This document shows, one piece after another, positions 1-8,928 of a DNA stretch of 64,000 nt. The notes under the pieces were generated by a model, which searched no databases, was not told the DNA's origin, and saw nothing but the letters and a program-made list of their open reading frames with translations. The position numbers and the translations under genes were made by a program. The stretch is from Streptomyces sp. SKN60. Lineage in GTDB: Bacteria > Actinomycetota > Actinomycetes > Streptomycetales > Streptomycetaceae. Numbering within the stretch: position 1 is the first letter of the stretch; each line of letters begins with the position of its first letter. Location: contig NZ_JAHTMW010000003.1 in the NCBI RefSeq assembly GCF_026236535.1, forward strand, positions 310,001-374,000. Direction: 5' to 3'.

Positions 1-984
1 AAGCTGTCGCGTTCGCTCGACGCGGTGGTCGAGGACTGTGTGAACGGTGTCGGCGTCGACGTCAACACCGCCTCCGCGCCGCTGCTTTCGCGGGTCTCCG
101 GCATCGGCGCCGGGCTCGCCGAGAACATCGTCGCCCACCGCGACGCCAACGGCCCCTTCCGCTCCCGCAAGGCGCTCAAGGACGTGGCGCGGCTCGGCCC
201 CAAGGCGTACGAGCAGTGCGCGGGCTTCCTGCGCATCCGCGGCGGCGACGACCCGCTGGACGCGTCGGCGGTGCACCCGGAGGCGTACCCGGTGGTGCGG
301 CGGATGGTGAAGACGGCGGGCGGCGAGGTCGCCGCGCTCATCGGCAACACGGGTGTGCTGCGCTCGCTGCGGGCCGACGAGTTCGTCGACGAGACCTTCG
401 GTCTGCCGACGGTCACCGACATCCTGAAGGAGCTGGAGAAGCCGGGCCGCGACCCGCGCCCCGCCTTCAAGACGGCCACCTTCAAGGAGGGCGTCGAGAA
501 GATCGGCGACCTGGTGGCGGGCATGGTCCTGGAGGGCGTCGTCACCAATGTCGCCGCCTTCGGTGCCTTCGTCGACATCGGCGTCCACCAGGACGGCCTG
601 GTGCACGTCTCCGCCATGTCCAAGACCTTCGTCAAGGACCCGCGGGACGTCGTCAAGCCGGGCGACGTGGTCAAGGTCAAGGTCCTGGACGTCGACATCC
701 CGCGCAAGCGGATCTCGCTGACGCTGCGGCTCGAGGACGAGGCCGCGGCGTCCACCTCCGGCGCGGAGCCGGGTGCGCCGAGGCGCGAGCGCGGCGACCG
801 TGGCGGGCGCCCGCCGCAGCAGCGCCGCGGCGGCGGTGGCGGTGGCGGTGGCGGTCGTGACCGCGACCGCTCCCAGGGCGGCGCCCCGGCCCCCGCGAAC
901 AGCGCGATGGCGGACGCGCTGCGCAAGGCGGGCCTGCTGAACGAGGGCGGCTCGGGCGACCGGCGGGGCCGCGGCAAGCGCTGA
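1..984 (+). CDS. tex: Tex-family RNA-binding protein, C-terminal part (5' truncated by window edge)
   Basis: This is the C-terminal 327 residues of a Tex (toxin expression) type nucleic-acid-binding protein, a cytoplasmic factor linked to transcription and RNA handling. The frame is open from base 1, so the N-terminal domains lie outside the window. Visible in order are a helix-hairpin-helix region (about nt 40-235, with [15 protein letters not shown]), a linker with the Tex-typical EKPGRDPRP, and an S1 RNA-binding domain (about nt 505-735, [17 protein letters not shown] and [14 protein letters not shown]). A low-complexity tail rich in Arg and Gly (nt 770-890) follows and probably adds RNA affinity. 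A strong hairpin terminator lies 20 nt after the stop. The assignment is secure; the precise cellular role is inferred from the family. Confidence 0.93.
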   Translation, partial: KLSRSLDAVVEDCVNGVGVDVNTASAPLLSRVSGIGAGLAENIVAHRDANGPFRSRKALKDVARLGPKAYEQCAGFLRIRGGDDPLDASAVHPEAYPVVRRMVKTAGGEVAALIGNTGVLRSLRADEFVDETFGLPTVTDILKELEKPGRDPRPAFKTATFKEGVEKIGDLVAGMVLEGVVTNVAAFGAFVDIGVHQDGLVHVSAMSKTFVKDPRDVVKPGDVVKVKVLDVDIPRKRISLTLRLEDEAAASTSGAEPGAPRRERGDRGGRPPQQRRGGGGGGGGGRDRDRSQGGAPAPANSAMADALRKAGLLNEGGSGDRRGRGKR

Positions 985-1003
985 CGCGCCCGGGGAACGG
1001 CGA

Positions 1004-1041
1004 GGGGCCGGCACGCTTCCGAAGGGAAGCGGGCCGGCCCC
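1004..1041. terminator. Bidirectional hairpin terminator between tex and the GH3 gene
   Basis: Two 17-nt arms, 1004-1020 and 1025-1041, are complementary apart from one mismatch and enclose the loop gaag. The hairpin sits between the tex stop and the convergent GH3 gene ending at 1069, so it can serve both. Confidence 0.85.
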
Positions 1042-1068
1042 GGTCGTTCACCGCGGGCGCTCTGTCGG

Positions 1069-4000
1069 TCAGCCCGCCGCGCGGTACGCCTCCGTCAGCT
1101 TCGTGACCGCGCCCACCACGTCGCCGCTCAGCAGCAGGTGGTCCGCGTCGGCGAAGGGCTTCGCCGAGCGCTCGGTGAGGTCGCCGCCGATGCGGTCCTG
1201 GACGATCAGGCGGGCGCGGGCCGCGAGTTGGCGGGCCGCGGGGGACTTGGCCTGGCCGGTCTTCTGGAGGGCGCGGGCGGCGAGGGCGATCGCACGGAGG
1301 GCCGGTTCGCCGCCCTGCGGGGTGGCGCGGAGGGTGGTGAGGCCCCAGCCGTACGGGAACTGCGGGTCGTACGACGCGTCGCCGACGTTCAGCGGGAGCT
1401 GGGTCTCGGACTTCGGCCAGCTGACCGGGAGTTGGCCGGTGAAGGGCTTGCGGCCGTAGAGGACGTCGGCGACGCCGTCGCCCTCCGTGCCGGGCAGCCA
1501 GGACGCGACCAGGGCGTCGATGGCGGGCAGCCGGTCGCCGATGAGCTGGGGGCGGCCGGAGACGACGAGGACCGCGCAGGGCATGGCGGCGCAGACCCGG
1601 TCGACGGCGGCCTGGTCGGCGGCGCTGAGCTCCAGGTCGTGGCCGTTGCCGACGTCGCCCATGCCCTCGGCGTACGGCGTCTCGCCGACCACCACGACAC
1701 CCACGTCATGGCCCGCGGTGGGCGCGGAGGCGTCCTTGGACCAGGTGAGCGTGGCGCCGGGGTCGGCGGACTTCTTCATGGCCTCCAGGATGGTGGTGCC
1801 GGTGGTGGTCCGGCCGGAGGCGCCCTGCCAGGTGACGGTCCAGCCGCCGGCCTGGTTGCCGAGGTCGTCCGCGTTGGAGCCGGCCACGTACACGTTCTGG
1901 GTCGGCTTCAGCGGCAGGACACCGCCCGCGTTCTTCAGGAGCACCTGCGAGGCGGCGGCCGCCTCGCGCGCCACCGCGCGGTGCTCGGCCGAGCCGACGC
2001 CAGCCAGGTCGGCGGTGTCCGCGTACGGCTTCTCGAAGAGGCCGAGGCGGAACTTCTGGGTGAGGATCCGGGCGACGGCGTCGTCGATCCGGGCGGTCGG
2101 GACGCGGCCCGCCTGCACCTCGGCGACCAGGGTCCGGGTGAACTCCTGGTAGTTCGTCGGCACCATGATCATGTCGAGGCCGGCGTTGACCGAGGTCCGG
2201 ACGTCGCTCGGGTAGTCGCCGGGGATCTGGTCGATGGCCTGCCAGTCGCTGATGACGAAGCCCTGGAAGCCCATCCGGTCCTTGAGGACGCCGTTGATCA
2301 TCTCGGCGTTGGCGTGCATCTTCACGGGACCTTGGTCGTCGCCGAGGATGTCGAGCGAGGAGTACGAGGGCATGACGGTGCCCACGCCGTGCTTGACGGC
2401 CTCGGCGAAGGGCGCGAGGTGCACGGCCTCCAGCTCCTGGCGGGTGACCCGGGTGACACCCTGGTCGATCGTGTACGAGCCCGTCGTCGACGACCCGAAC
2501 TCCGTACCGCCGTCGCCGACGAAGTGCTTGGCGGTGGTCAGCACCTTGTCGTTGCGGTCCAGGTCGCGGCCGTCCCGCGCGCCCTGCATCCCGTCGATGA
2601 CGGTCTCCATGGCGTTGACGAGCGCCGGGTCCTCGCCGAAGGACTCGTAGGAGCGGCCCCAGCGTTCGTCCCGGGTCACGCACAGGCAGGGTGCGAAGTC
2701 CCAGGGCACGCCGGTGGCCCGGACCTCCTTGGCCGTGACGGCACCGGTGCGGGCGGCGAGGCCGGGGTCGCGGCCGGCGCCGATGCCGATGTTGTGCGGC
2801 ATGATCGTCGAGCCGATGACGTTGTTGTGCCCGTGCACCGCGTCCACGCCGTAGATCAGCGGGATCTGCAACCGGGTGGCCCGGGTGCGCAGCTGGTACG
2901 CGTCGACCATCCGGGCCCAGGCCTCGGCCGTGTTCGGCGTGGGCACGGAGCCGCCGCCGGAGAGCAGCGAGCCGAGGTCGTAGCCGGCGATGTCGCCTGG
3001 CGAGCGCAGGGCGTTGCGCTCGGCCTGGGTCATCTGGCCGGCCTTCTCCTGGAGCGTCATCCGGGAGAGCAGGTCCGCGACCCGCTTCCGCACCGGGAGC
3101 CGCGCGTCCAGGTAGGGCAGTCCGTGCGCGTTCACCGCGACGACCGGGGTCTCCGCGGGCGCCTTCGCGCCGTCGACCGTGAGCTTCACCGGGATCGTCT
3201 CGGCCTCTTCGGCGGACCCGTCCTTCAGGGTGGTCACGGTGATCGAGCGGGTCGTCCCGGAGGGCGTCCCGGCGGGGAAGACGAGGGTGCCGCTGACCGG
3301 TGTGTAGTCGGTGCCGGGCTGCGCCGGCCCGCCGTCGTCCGTGGTGTACGCGACGGTGACCGGCTCGCCGGTCGGCTGGGAGCCGGTGGTGGCGACCGAG
3401 ACGTCGATCCGGGCGGTGCCGCCCTCGTCGACCGGGTGCACCACGGCGCCCGTCACGACCCGGGTGTTGAGGGCCGGGTCGGCCTTGCCGTACAGCTCGA
3501 CGCCGTCGAGGGCGAAGCGCCCGCCGGGCGCACCGGTGGGCAGGGTGACCGCGTAGCCCCACATCTTGTCGAGGCCGAGGACCTGGTCGATGCCGCCGAC
3601 CGGCTGGTAGTCGGCGCGGTAGTGGAACTCGGAGAAGGGGATCTCGACGAGGTGCCAGCCCTCCCAGTCGTCGGTGAAGGAGGTGGTCCAGAGCTCGGAG
3701 GCCTCGCCGTTGGCGCCGCCGTCCTTGATCTCGAAGTTGATCCGCTTGCCGGAGCCGGGCGGCAGCGGGGCGGTGTTCTGCCCGTACCACCAGAAGCGGA
3801 TGCCCTTGTACGCGGTCCAGTCCTGCGCCGGCCGGTCGAAGGCGAAGTCGTGGGTGAAGCCGCCCCAGCCGCTGATGTCGTAGCGGCCTTCGAGCACCTT
3901 GGCGCCCTCGGGGGCGTCGGCGCGCTCGGCGAGGCCGAGCGCCGGGTGGTCGTCGGCGTCGCTGCCCCAGGTGAACAGGCCCTCGGCGGGCGGCCCGGCG

Positions 4001-4179
4001 AAGGGGACCTCGCCCTCGAAGCGGTCGACGGGCCGGGGCGCCGGGTCGGCCTCGGCGGCGGACGCGGCCGACTCGGCCGACGCGGCGGCGCTCGGGACGG
4101 CTCCGGCGAGCAGTCCGGCGAGGACGGTGGTGGCGAGCGCGGCGGCGCTCGCCCTTCTTCGGTGGCGCGGGTGCGGCAT
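1069..4179 (-). CDS. Secreted GH3 beta-glucosidase with CBM11-like and Calx-beta domains
   Basis: Predicted exported glycoside hydrolase family 3 enzyme (1036 aa) that would release glucose from beta-glucan oligosaccharides. Residues 1-33 form a signal peptide with a basic start and AAAS cleavage region. Residues 50-235 look like a CBM11-type carbohydrate-binding domain, 240-345 a Calx-beta repeat, about 360-700 the GH3 TIM barrel and 740-930 the GH3 C-domain, followed by a helical tail. The barrel carries KHFVGDGG and the nucleophile motif VISDW with Asp645. The start is chosen because AGGAG lies 6 nt upstream. It is 64 bp downstream of the GH30 gene in the same direction, so the two probably form one operon. 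Exact linkage specificity is not readable from sequence; the GH30/GH16 neighbours suggest fungal or plant beta-1,3/1,6-glucan. Confidence 0.92.
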   Translation of the reverse strand: MPHPRHRRRASAAALATTVLAGLLAGAVPSAAASAESAASAAEADPAPRPVDRFEGEVPFAGPPAEGLFTWGSDADDHPALGLAERADAPEGAKVLEGRYDISGWGGFTHDFAFDRPAQDWTAYKGIRFWWYGQNTAPLPPGSGKRINFEIKDGGANGEASELWTTSFTDDWEGWHLVEIPFSEFHYRADYQPVGGIDQVLGLDKMWGYAVTLPTGAPGGRFALDGVELYGKADPALNTRVVTGAVVHPVDEGGTARIDVSVATTGSQPTGEPVTVAYTTDDGGPAQPGTDYTPVSGTLVFPAGTPSGTTRSITVTTLKDGSAEEAETIPVKLTVDGAKAPAETPVVAVNAHGLPYLDARLPVRKRVADLLSRMTLQEKAGQMTQAERNALRSPGDIAGYDLGSLLSGGGSVPTPNTAEAWARMVDAYQLRTRATRLQIPLIYGVDAVHGHNNVIGSTIMPHNIGIGAGRDPGLAARTGAVTAKEVRATGVPWDFAPCLCVTRDERWGRSYESFGEDPALVNAMETVIDGMQGARDGRDLDRNDKVLTTAKHFVGDGGTEFGSSTTGSYTIDQGVTRVTRQELEAVHLAPFAEAVKHGVGTVMPSYSSLDILGDDQGPVKMHANAEMINGVLKDRMGFQGFVISDWQAIDQIPGDYPSDVRTSVNAGLDMIMVPTNYQEFTRTLVAEVQAGRVPTARIDDAVARILTQKFRLGLFEKPYADTADLAGVGSAEHRAVAREAAAASQVLLKNAGGVLPLKPTQNVYVAGSNADDLGNQAGGWTVTWQGASGRTTTGTTILEAMKKSADPGATLTWSKDASAPTAGHDVGVVVVGETPYAEGMGDVGNGHDLELSAADQAAVDRVCAAMPCAVLVVSGRPQLIGDRLPAIDALVASWLPGTEGDGVADVLYGRKPFTGQLPVSWPKSETQLPLNVGDASYDPQFPYGWGLTTLRATPQGGEPALRAIALAARALQKTGQAKSPAARQLAARARLIVQDRIGGDLTERSAKPFADADHLLLSGDVVGAVTKLTEAYRAAG

Positions 4180-4226
4180 GCGGGCTCCTGTGAAGAGGGG
4201 TACGGGGGCGGGTGGCTGCTGGTGCG

Positions 4227-4260
4227 TCAGGACGGCTGGTGGGTCAGGACGGCTGGTGGG
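4227..4260. repeat. 17-bp perfect tandem duplication spanning the GH30 stop codon
   Basis: The 17-mer tcaggacggctggtggg occurs twice without a gap, at 4227-4243 and 4244-4260. Read on the minus strand it encodes the last residues and the stop of the GH30 gene, so the stop region is present twice. It looks like a slippage duplication and leaves the protein end unchanged. Confidence 0.9.
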
Positions 4261-6184
4261 TCCACTTCTGGTTGGCGGCGCCGGTGCAGGACCAGATCTG
4301 GGTGCGGGTCCCGTCCGCCGAGCTGTTGCCGGTGACGTCGAGGCACTTGTTCGCCGCCGTGTTGACGACGTCGTGCGTCGTGGCGTTGTACGACCAGCGT
4401 TGTGCGCCCGTGCCGTTGCAGGTGTAGAGCTGGACCTTGGTCCCGTCGGCGGTGCCGGCGGCGGTGACGTCGAGGCACTTGCCGAGGGCCCGGATGCTGC
4501 CGTCGGCGGCGAGGGTCCACCGCTGGGCGTCGGTGCCGTTGCAGGTGTAGAGCTGCACCGGGGTGCCGTCGGCGGTGGCCGCGCCGGCCACGTCCAGGCA
4601 CTTCCCTGCGAGGCCCGTCAGCGGCCCGGCCGGTGCGCTCGCCGTCGTGCCGGACCAGGTGAAGGTGGCGGTGGTGCGGGCGGGCAGGGTGTACGTGAAG
4701 GACTGGCCGCCCCAGTCGACGCGGACGGACTGGGCGGAGGCGCCGCCGTTGTGGGCGATGAGGGCCTTGGAGCCGTCGGGGTTGCGCCAGGCCACGTTCT
4801 GCACGGTGGAGTCGGCGGTGGAGGCGATGCGGTACGCGCCGGGACGCACGAACTTCGTGAGGTGGCCGGTCGTGTAGTACTCGATCGTGTAGTCGACCTG
4901 GCCGGCCCGCGGGCCGCCCTCCTGGACCGTGATCAGCCCCGTACAGGTGCCGCAGCCGCCGTTGTGCGGGCCCATGTCCTGGTTGAGCGCCAGGCTCCAC
5001 TTGGTCAGGCTGCTGCTCCAGTTGCGGGCGTAGTCGACGATGTCCTTCAGGTCCTCGTTGTGCTGGTTGCCGATCCAGGTGCCGCCGGAGTGCTCGGTGC
5101 TGAACTGCTTCACGGTCGGGTACTGGTCGTGGACCTGGGTGCCGACGGCCGGGTCGCCGAAGTAGCCGTGCCAGGCGATGCCGCCGAACAGCGGGTCGTT
5201 GCGGACGCCCGCGTCGTTCAGGACGCCGGAGCCGAAATTGGCGTAGTCGCCGTAGTTCCAGTCGTGCACGAGGACCTTGGTGGTGATCCCGGCGGCCCGG
5301 AAGGCCGGGTAGACGTGGTTCTTGGTGAACTCGACCAGACCGGAGGGGTTCCAGCTCATGCCCGGGTAGTTCATGGCGGTGGGGTTGCTCGCCTGGCAGC
5401 AGTTCGGCTCGTTCTGGACGGAGAGGTAGTCGACCTTGACGCCGGCCGCCTGGTAGCTCTGGACGTACTTCACCAGATACTGGGCGTAGAGCGGGTAGTA
5501 CTCCCACTTCAGCCAGCCCATCTGGTCCATCCGGCCGTTGTCCTTCATCCAGCCGGGTGCACTCCACGGCACGGCCTTGAGCCGGAGCGCCGGGTTGAGC
5601 TGCTTGGCCTGGACGGTCAGCAGCCGCACGTTCGTGTCGTAGCCGTTGGTGCCGAAGTCGGCGAGGTCGCAGCAGGTGTCGTCGAGCGAGACGTTGCCGG
5701 GCCGGGAGAGGTCGGAGGCGCCGATCGGGTTGCGGACGAAGGAGAGGCCGATGCCGTCGGTCGGCGAGAACAGCTTGCGCATCACCTCGTCGCGGGTGGC
5801 GGCGCTGATCGCGCCGCCGCGCAGGAGGTGGGCGGTGGTGTCGGTGATCGACGCGCCGCCGCCCTCGAACTGCTGGTAGGTGGTCTTCTCGTCGACGGTG
5901 ATGGTGCGGTTCGCGCTGCCGCCGGCGGGGCCGAAGGCGATCGGCGGCTGCGGGGCGAGTCCCCGGGTGACCGTACGGCCGCCGGCGTCGGAGGTGGTGG
6001 TCAGCCAGACGTCGACCCGCTCGCCGGCGGCCTCGGCGACGCCGGGACCGGTCATGACCAGGCCGCTCGCGAGGAGGGCGCCGCTCAGGAGGGCGGCGAG
6101 GCGGCGGTGCCGGCGGCCGACGGGGGCGGTGCGGGCGGCGCGGGCGGCGCGGGCGCCGAACCAGGACCTGCTTCTGTAGTGCAC
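4244..6184 (-). CDS. Secreted GH30 endo-beta-glucanase/galactanase-type hydrolase with ricin-type lectin domain
   Basis: Predicted exported GH30-family (glucosylceramidase-like) endo-glycosidase of 646 aa. Residues 1-53 are a long, Arg-rich signal peptide. The TIM barrel (about 95-430) has FEGGGASITD, the acid/base motif VQNEPN with Glu259 and the nucleophile motif STEHSGG with Glu364. A beta-sandwich (to about 515) is followed by a ricin B-type lectin (about 520-643) with three QxW-type repeats, which would anchor the enzyme on polysaccharide. Start is GTG at 6184 with AAGG about 9 nt upstream. It leads an operon with the GH3 gene and is divergent from the GH16 gene, whose lectin module is almost the same. 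Endo-beta-1,6-glucanase or -galactanase is most likely; substrate not certain. Confidence 0.9.
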   Translation of the reverse strand: MHYRSRSWFGARAARAARTAPVGRRHRRLAALLSGALLASGLVMTGPGVAEAAGERVDVWLTTTSDAGGRTVTRGLAPQPPIAFGPAGGSANRTITVDEKTTYQQFEGGGASITDTTAHLLRGGAISAATRDEVMRKLFSPTDGIGLSFVRNPIGASDLSRPGNVSLDDTCCDLADFGTNGYDTNVRLLTVQAKQLNPALRLKAVPWSAPGWMKDNGRMDQMGWLKWEYYPLYAQYLVKYVQSYQAAGVKVDYLSVQNEPNCCQASNPTAMNYPGMSWNPSGLVEFTKNHVYPAFRAAGITTKVLVHDWNYGDYANFGSGVLNDAGVRNDPLFGGIAWHGYFGDPAVGTQVHDQYPTVKQFSTEHSGGTWIGNQHNEDLKDIVDYARNWSSSLTKWSLALNQDMGPHNGGCGTCTGLITVQEGGPRAGQVDYTIEYYTTGHLTKFVRPGAYRIASTADSTVQNVAWRNPDGSKALIAHNGGASAQSVRVDWGGQSFTYTLPARTTATFTWSGTTASAPAGPLTGLAGKCLDVAGAATADGTPVQLYTCNGTDAQRWTLAADGSIRALGKCLDVTAAGTADGTKVQLYTCNGTGAQRWSYNATTHDVVNTAANKCLDVTGNSSADGTRTQIWSCTGAANQKWTHQPS

Positions 6185-6336
6185 CTGACAGACCTTTCGA
6201 TGGGGGCCCAGGCCTTCGGGCTTTCTTTAAGGTGTGAAGCTATGGAGGCTCCTCGTGCGCGTCAACCCCTCCCGCGTACAACTCCCGAACACACAACACC
6301 GGTTGGGAGCGGATTCGGCCCAAGGTCTTGTCGGCT

Positions 6337-6348
6337 TGGTCCGGACCA
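6337..6348. promoter_or_regulatory. DasR-type (dre-like) palindrome upstream of GH16
   Basis: TGGTCCGGACCA is a perfect 12-bp palindrome 52 bp before the GH16 start. Its TGGTC-NN-GACCA halves match the conserved part of the dre site bound by the GntR regulator DasR (consensus core TGGTCTAGACCA); the two central bases differ. It lies in the 216-bp divergent promoter region shared by GH30 and GH16, so both genes could be controlled by it. Confidence 0.5.
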
Positions 6349-6400
6349 TGGCACTCTTCGTTGCCGTCCACGACCCTCCCCCACGTCGGCGGTGACAACG

Positions 6401-7693
6401 ATGTCCGCACCCCCCTCTCGACGATCACGGCTTCTGCTCGCCCTCGGCCTCGGCTGCGCCACCGTGGCAGCCCTGGTCAGCCCCACGGCACAGCCGTCCG
6501 CGATCGCGGCGACCTCGGCGACGACGGCGGCCTCGTCGGCCGCGGCCGAAGTCGGCGTCCAGGCCACCACGTTCAGCGACGAGTTCAACGCCCCGGCCGG
6601 CACGCCGGTCGACGGCTCCAAGTGGAATCTGGAGACCGGCGACAACGTCAACAACCACGAGCGGCAGTACTACACGAACTCCACCGGCAACGCCGTGCAC
6701 GACGGCCAGGGCAACCTGGTCATCACCGCCCGGCGCGAGAACCCGGGCAACTACAACTGCTGGTACGGCCGTTGCGAGTACACCTCGGCCCGGCTCAACA
6801 CCTCCGGCAAGTTCACCCAGACGTACGGCACCTTCGAGGCCCGGATGAAGATGTCGCGCGGCCAGGGCATGTGGCCCGCGTTCTGGATGCTCGGCAACGA
6901 CATCGGCAGCGTCGGCTGGCCGCAGAGCGGCGAGATCGACGTCATGGAGAACGTCGGCTTCGAGCCGAACACCGTGCACGGCACCATCCACGGCCCCGGC
7001 TACTCGGGCTCCGGCGGCATCGGCGCCCCCTACTCGATCGGCTCGCCGTTCGCCGACGCGTTCCACACCTTCCGCGTCGAGTGGTCGCCGAACAAGCTGG
7101 TCTGGAAGGTCGACGGCGTCACCTACCAGACCCGGACGCCGGCCGACCTCGGCGGCCGCCAGTGGGTCTACGACCACCCGTTCTTCCTCATCCTCAACCT
7201 GGCCGTCGGCGGCTACTGGCCGGGCGACCCGGACGGCAGCACCCCGATGCCGAACACCCTGACCGTCGACTACGTACGGGTCACCAACGACCAGTCGGCC
7301 CCGCCGACCGGCAGCGGCGGCCCGATCACCGGCCTCGCCGGCAAGTGCGTCGACGTGGCCGGGGCCAACACCGCCAACGGCACCCCGGTCCAGCTCTACG
7401 ACTGCAACGGCACCGCGGCCCAGCAGTGGACCGTGAACGCCGACGGCTCGATCCGCGCGCTCGGCAAGTGCCTGGACGTCACCGCCGGGTCGACGGCGGA
7501 CGGCGCCAAGCTCCAGCTCTACGACTGCAACGGCACCGGCGCCCAGAAATGGCGGGTCGAGGCGGCCAAGGACATCGTGAACGTCGCCGCGAACAAGTGC
7601 CTCGACGTCCCGAACAGCAACTCGGCGAACGGCACCCGGCTGCAGATCTGGACCTGCAACGGCACCGCCGCCCAGAAGTGGACCGTGGGCTGA
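6401..7693 (+). CDS. Secreted GH16 endo-beta-1,3-glucanase with ricin-type lectin domain
   Basis: Predicted exported laminarinase (GH16) of 430 aa that cleaves internal beta-1,3-glucan bonds. Residues 1-37 are a signal peptide. The jelly-roll catalytic domain (about 50-300) has the family signature ExDxxE with Glu178, Asp180 and Glu183. A ricin B-type lectin (about 310-430) follows, with repeated KCLDV and CNGTxAQxW elements. The frame is open far upstream, but the ATG at 6401 is the one giving a sensible signal peptide. The lectin is close to that of the divergent GH30 enzyme, pointing to module duplication inside this locus. Together with GH30 and GH3 it would take beta-glucan to glucose. 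Confidence 0.93.
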   Translation: MSAPPSRRSRLLLALGLGCATVAALVSPTAQPSAIAATSATTAASSAAAEVGVQATTFSDEFNAPAGTPVDGSKWNLETGDNVNNHERQYYTNSTGNAVHDGQGNLVITARRENPGNYNCWYGRCEYTSARLNTSGKFTQTYGTFEARMKMSRGQGMWPAFWMLGNDIGSVGWPQSGEIDVMENVGFEPNTVHGTIHGPGYSGSGGIGAPYSIGSPFADAFHTFRVEWSPNKLVWKVDGVTYQTRTPADLGGRQWVYDHPFFLILNLAVGGYWPGDPDGSTPMPNTLTVDYVRVTNDQSAPPTGSGGPITGLAGKCVDVAGANTANGTPVQLYDCNGTAAQQWTVNADGSIRALGKCLDVTAGSTADGAKLQLYDCNGTGAQKWRVEAAKDIVNVAANKCLDVPNSNSANGTRLQIWTCNGTAAQKWTVG

Positions 7694-7718
7694 GTTCCCT
7701 GACGCGGTGCACGCATGC

Positions 7719-7756
7719 GTGAAGGCCCGGTCCACGGCGGTGGACCGGGCCTTCAC
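7719..7756. terminator. Bidirectional hairpin terminator after GH16
   Basis: Sixteen-nt complementary arms at 7719-7734 and 7741-7756 around a 6-nt loop. It lies between the convergent GH16 gene and the small gene ending at 7787. Confidence 0.85.
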
Positions 7757-7786
7757 CCCAGCTGCTCGGACTGCCCGGCTTACGGG

Positions 7787-8197
7787 TTACGGGACGAAGC
7801 GCAGCGCCCACTCCGCCCGGTTCGCCACCGTCAGGTCGGCGTCCTCCGTCAGCGGGCGCAGCAGGCGCTCCGCTCCCTTCGGGTCGGCCTGCACCAGGTC
7901 GACGATCTCCGCGGCCAGGCCGTCCTGGTCGTCACCGAGGTCGACGGCCGAGGCGCGGACCAGGACCGGGAGGCGGTCGGGGCCGCCGAGGGCGGCGATG
8001 AGACCGCCGAGGAGCTCCCGGCCGTAGGAGTTGCGGTCGGCGACCGTCCGGTCGAGCTCGGACTCCAGGCGCGGGAGCAGCTCCCGGTCGCCGGTCGCCG
8101 CGATCTCGTCGGCGAGGTCGATCGTCTCGTCGACATCGGCCTCCAGATCGTCGAGCATCGCGACGAGGCGCGTCACGCGGGAGTCGTCGGTGGTCAT
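7787..8197 (-). CDS. Acidic helical-repeat (HEAT-like) hypothetical protein
   Basis: A 136-residue, acidic, all-helical protein with no signal peptide or membrane segment. Leu/Ala-spaced helices (LLPRLESELDRTV, LLGGLIAAL, AERLLRPLTED, ANRAEWALRF) suggest HEAT- or ARM-type repeats, so a protein-protein role is a reasonable guess. No catalytic motif is visible and I do not recognise the family. Its ATG overlaps the stop of the phosphosulfolactate phosphatase gene as ATGA, so it is translationally coupled as the third gene of the ABC-F operon. Confidence 0.75.
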   Translation of the reverse strand: MTTDDSRVTRLVAMLDDLEADVDETIDLADEIAATGDRELLPRLESELDRTVADRNSYGRELLGGLIAALGGPDRLPVLVRASAVDLGDDQDGLAAEIVDLVQADPKGAERLLRPLTEDADLTVANRAEWALRFVP

Positions 8198-8928
8198 CGT
8201 GCTGCCTCCTGGAAAGCGCCGTCCACCAGGACGGGGACGGCGGTCGACGCGTCGATCTCGGCGGCCACCTCCACGTCCTGCGGATAGCCGTACTCGTACA
8301 GTTCACGGCCCGACGCGCAGCCGTGCAAGGCGGCGACCGGGTCCTTGGTGGCGGTCCACAGCGTGGCCGCCGCGGTCGCCTCGGGGGTCAGGGCGGGCCC
8401 GGCGGCCTTCTCCTGGAGGGCGGCCAGGACCGCGCCGGCGCCGAGGAGGTCCTCCAGGGCGGGGCGCAGCGAGCCGTCGGGCCACCGCTCGCCGGAGGCG
8501 ATGACGGCGACACCGGCGCCGGATCCGGATCGGGCCCCGAGCCACCGGGCGACGGCGCCGGCATTGCGCAGCGAGGCGGCGACGACGGTCGCGCCGGAGC
8601 CCGCGGCCTCGGCGGCGATGGTGGAGCCGTTCGGGGACGGCAGCACCAGCCGGTCCGGGACCGGCGCGGCGCACAGCGCGGCCGGGGAGAGCGACCACGG
8701 GTGCTCGGGGGTGGCCGCGCGGCGCCCGACGGCGAGGACGGCGTCCTGCTCGCGGGCGTACGCGACGGCCGTCTCGTCCCGCCAGCGGTACGGGTGGACG
8801 ACGGCGCCGCGCTCCACGGCGACGCCGACTGCGGTCGTGAAGGACAGCACGTCGACCACGACCACGTACGCGGCGGAGGAGGCGAGGGCCCGTGCCTCGA
8901 CCGGCCCCCACCCGAACGAGACCGTCAT
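8194..8928 (-). CDS. comB: 2-phosphosulfolactate phosphatase (ComB family)
   Basis: This 244-aa protein matches the ComB family, Mg-dependent phosphatases that turn 2-phosphosulfolactate into sulfolactate in the archaeal coenzyme M route. Family features seen are the N-terminal VVVDVLSFTTAVGVAVERGA, LPSPNGSTIA, the ASLRNAGAVARWL segment, and the IASGERWPDG motif. Start ATG 8928 overlaps the ABC-F stop as TGATG, and its own stop overlaps the next start, so all three genes are coupled. No other coenzyme M or sulfolactate gene is in the window, so the true substrate in this bacterium is open. Confidence 0.85.
   Translation of the reverse strand: MTVSFGWGPVEARALASSAAYVVVVDVLSFTTAVGVAVERGAVVHPYRWRDETAVAYAREQDAVLAVGRRAATPEHPWSLSPAALCAAPVPDRLVLPSPNGSTIAAEAAGSGATVVAASLRNAGAVARWLGARSGSGAGVAVIASGERWPDGSLRPALEDLLGAGAVLAALQEKAAGPALTPEATAAATLWTATKDPVAALHGCASGRELYEYGYPQDVEVAAEIDASTAVPVLVDGAFQEAAR

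Noticed and set aside
1138..4335. A 1065-codon open frame opposite the GH3 gene
   Set aside because: It is the antisense shadow of a clear GH3 enzyme; its translation is Gly/Arg/Val/Asp-rich without any domain, as expected from third-position G/C bias.
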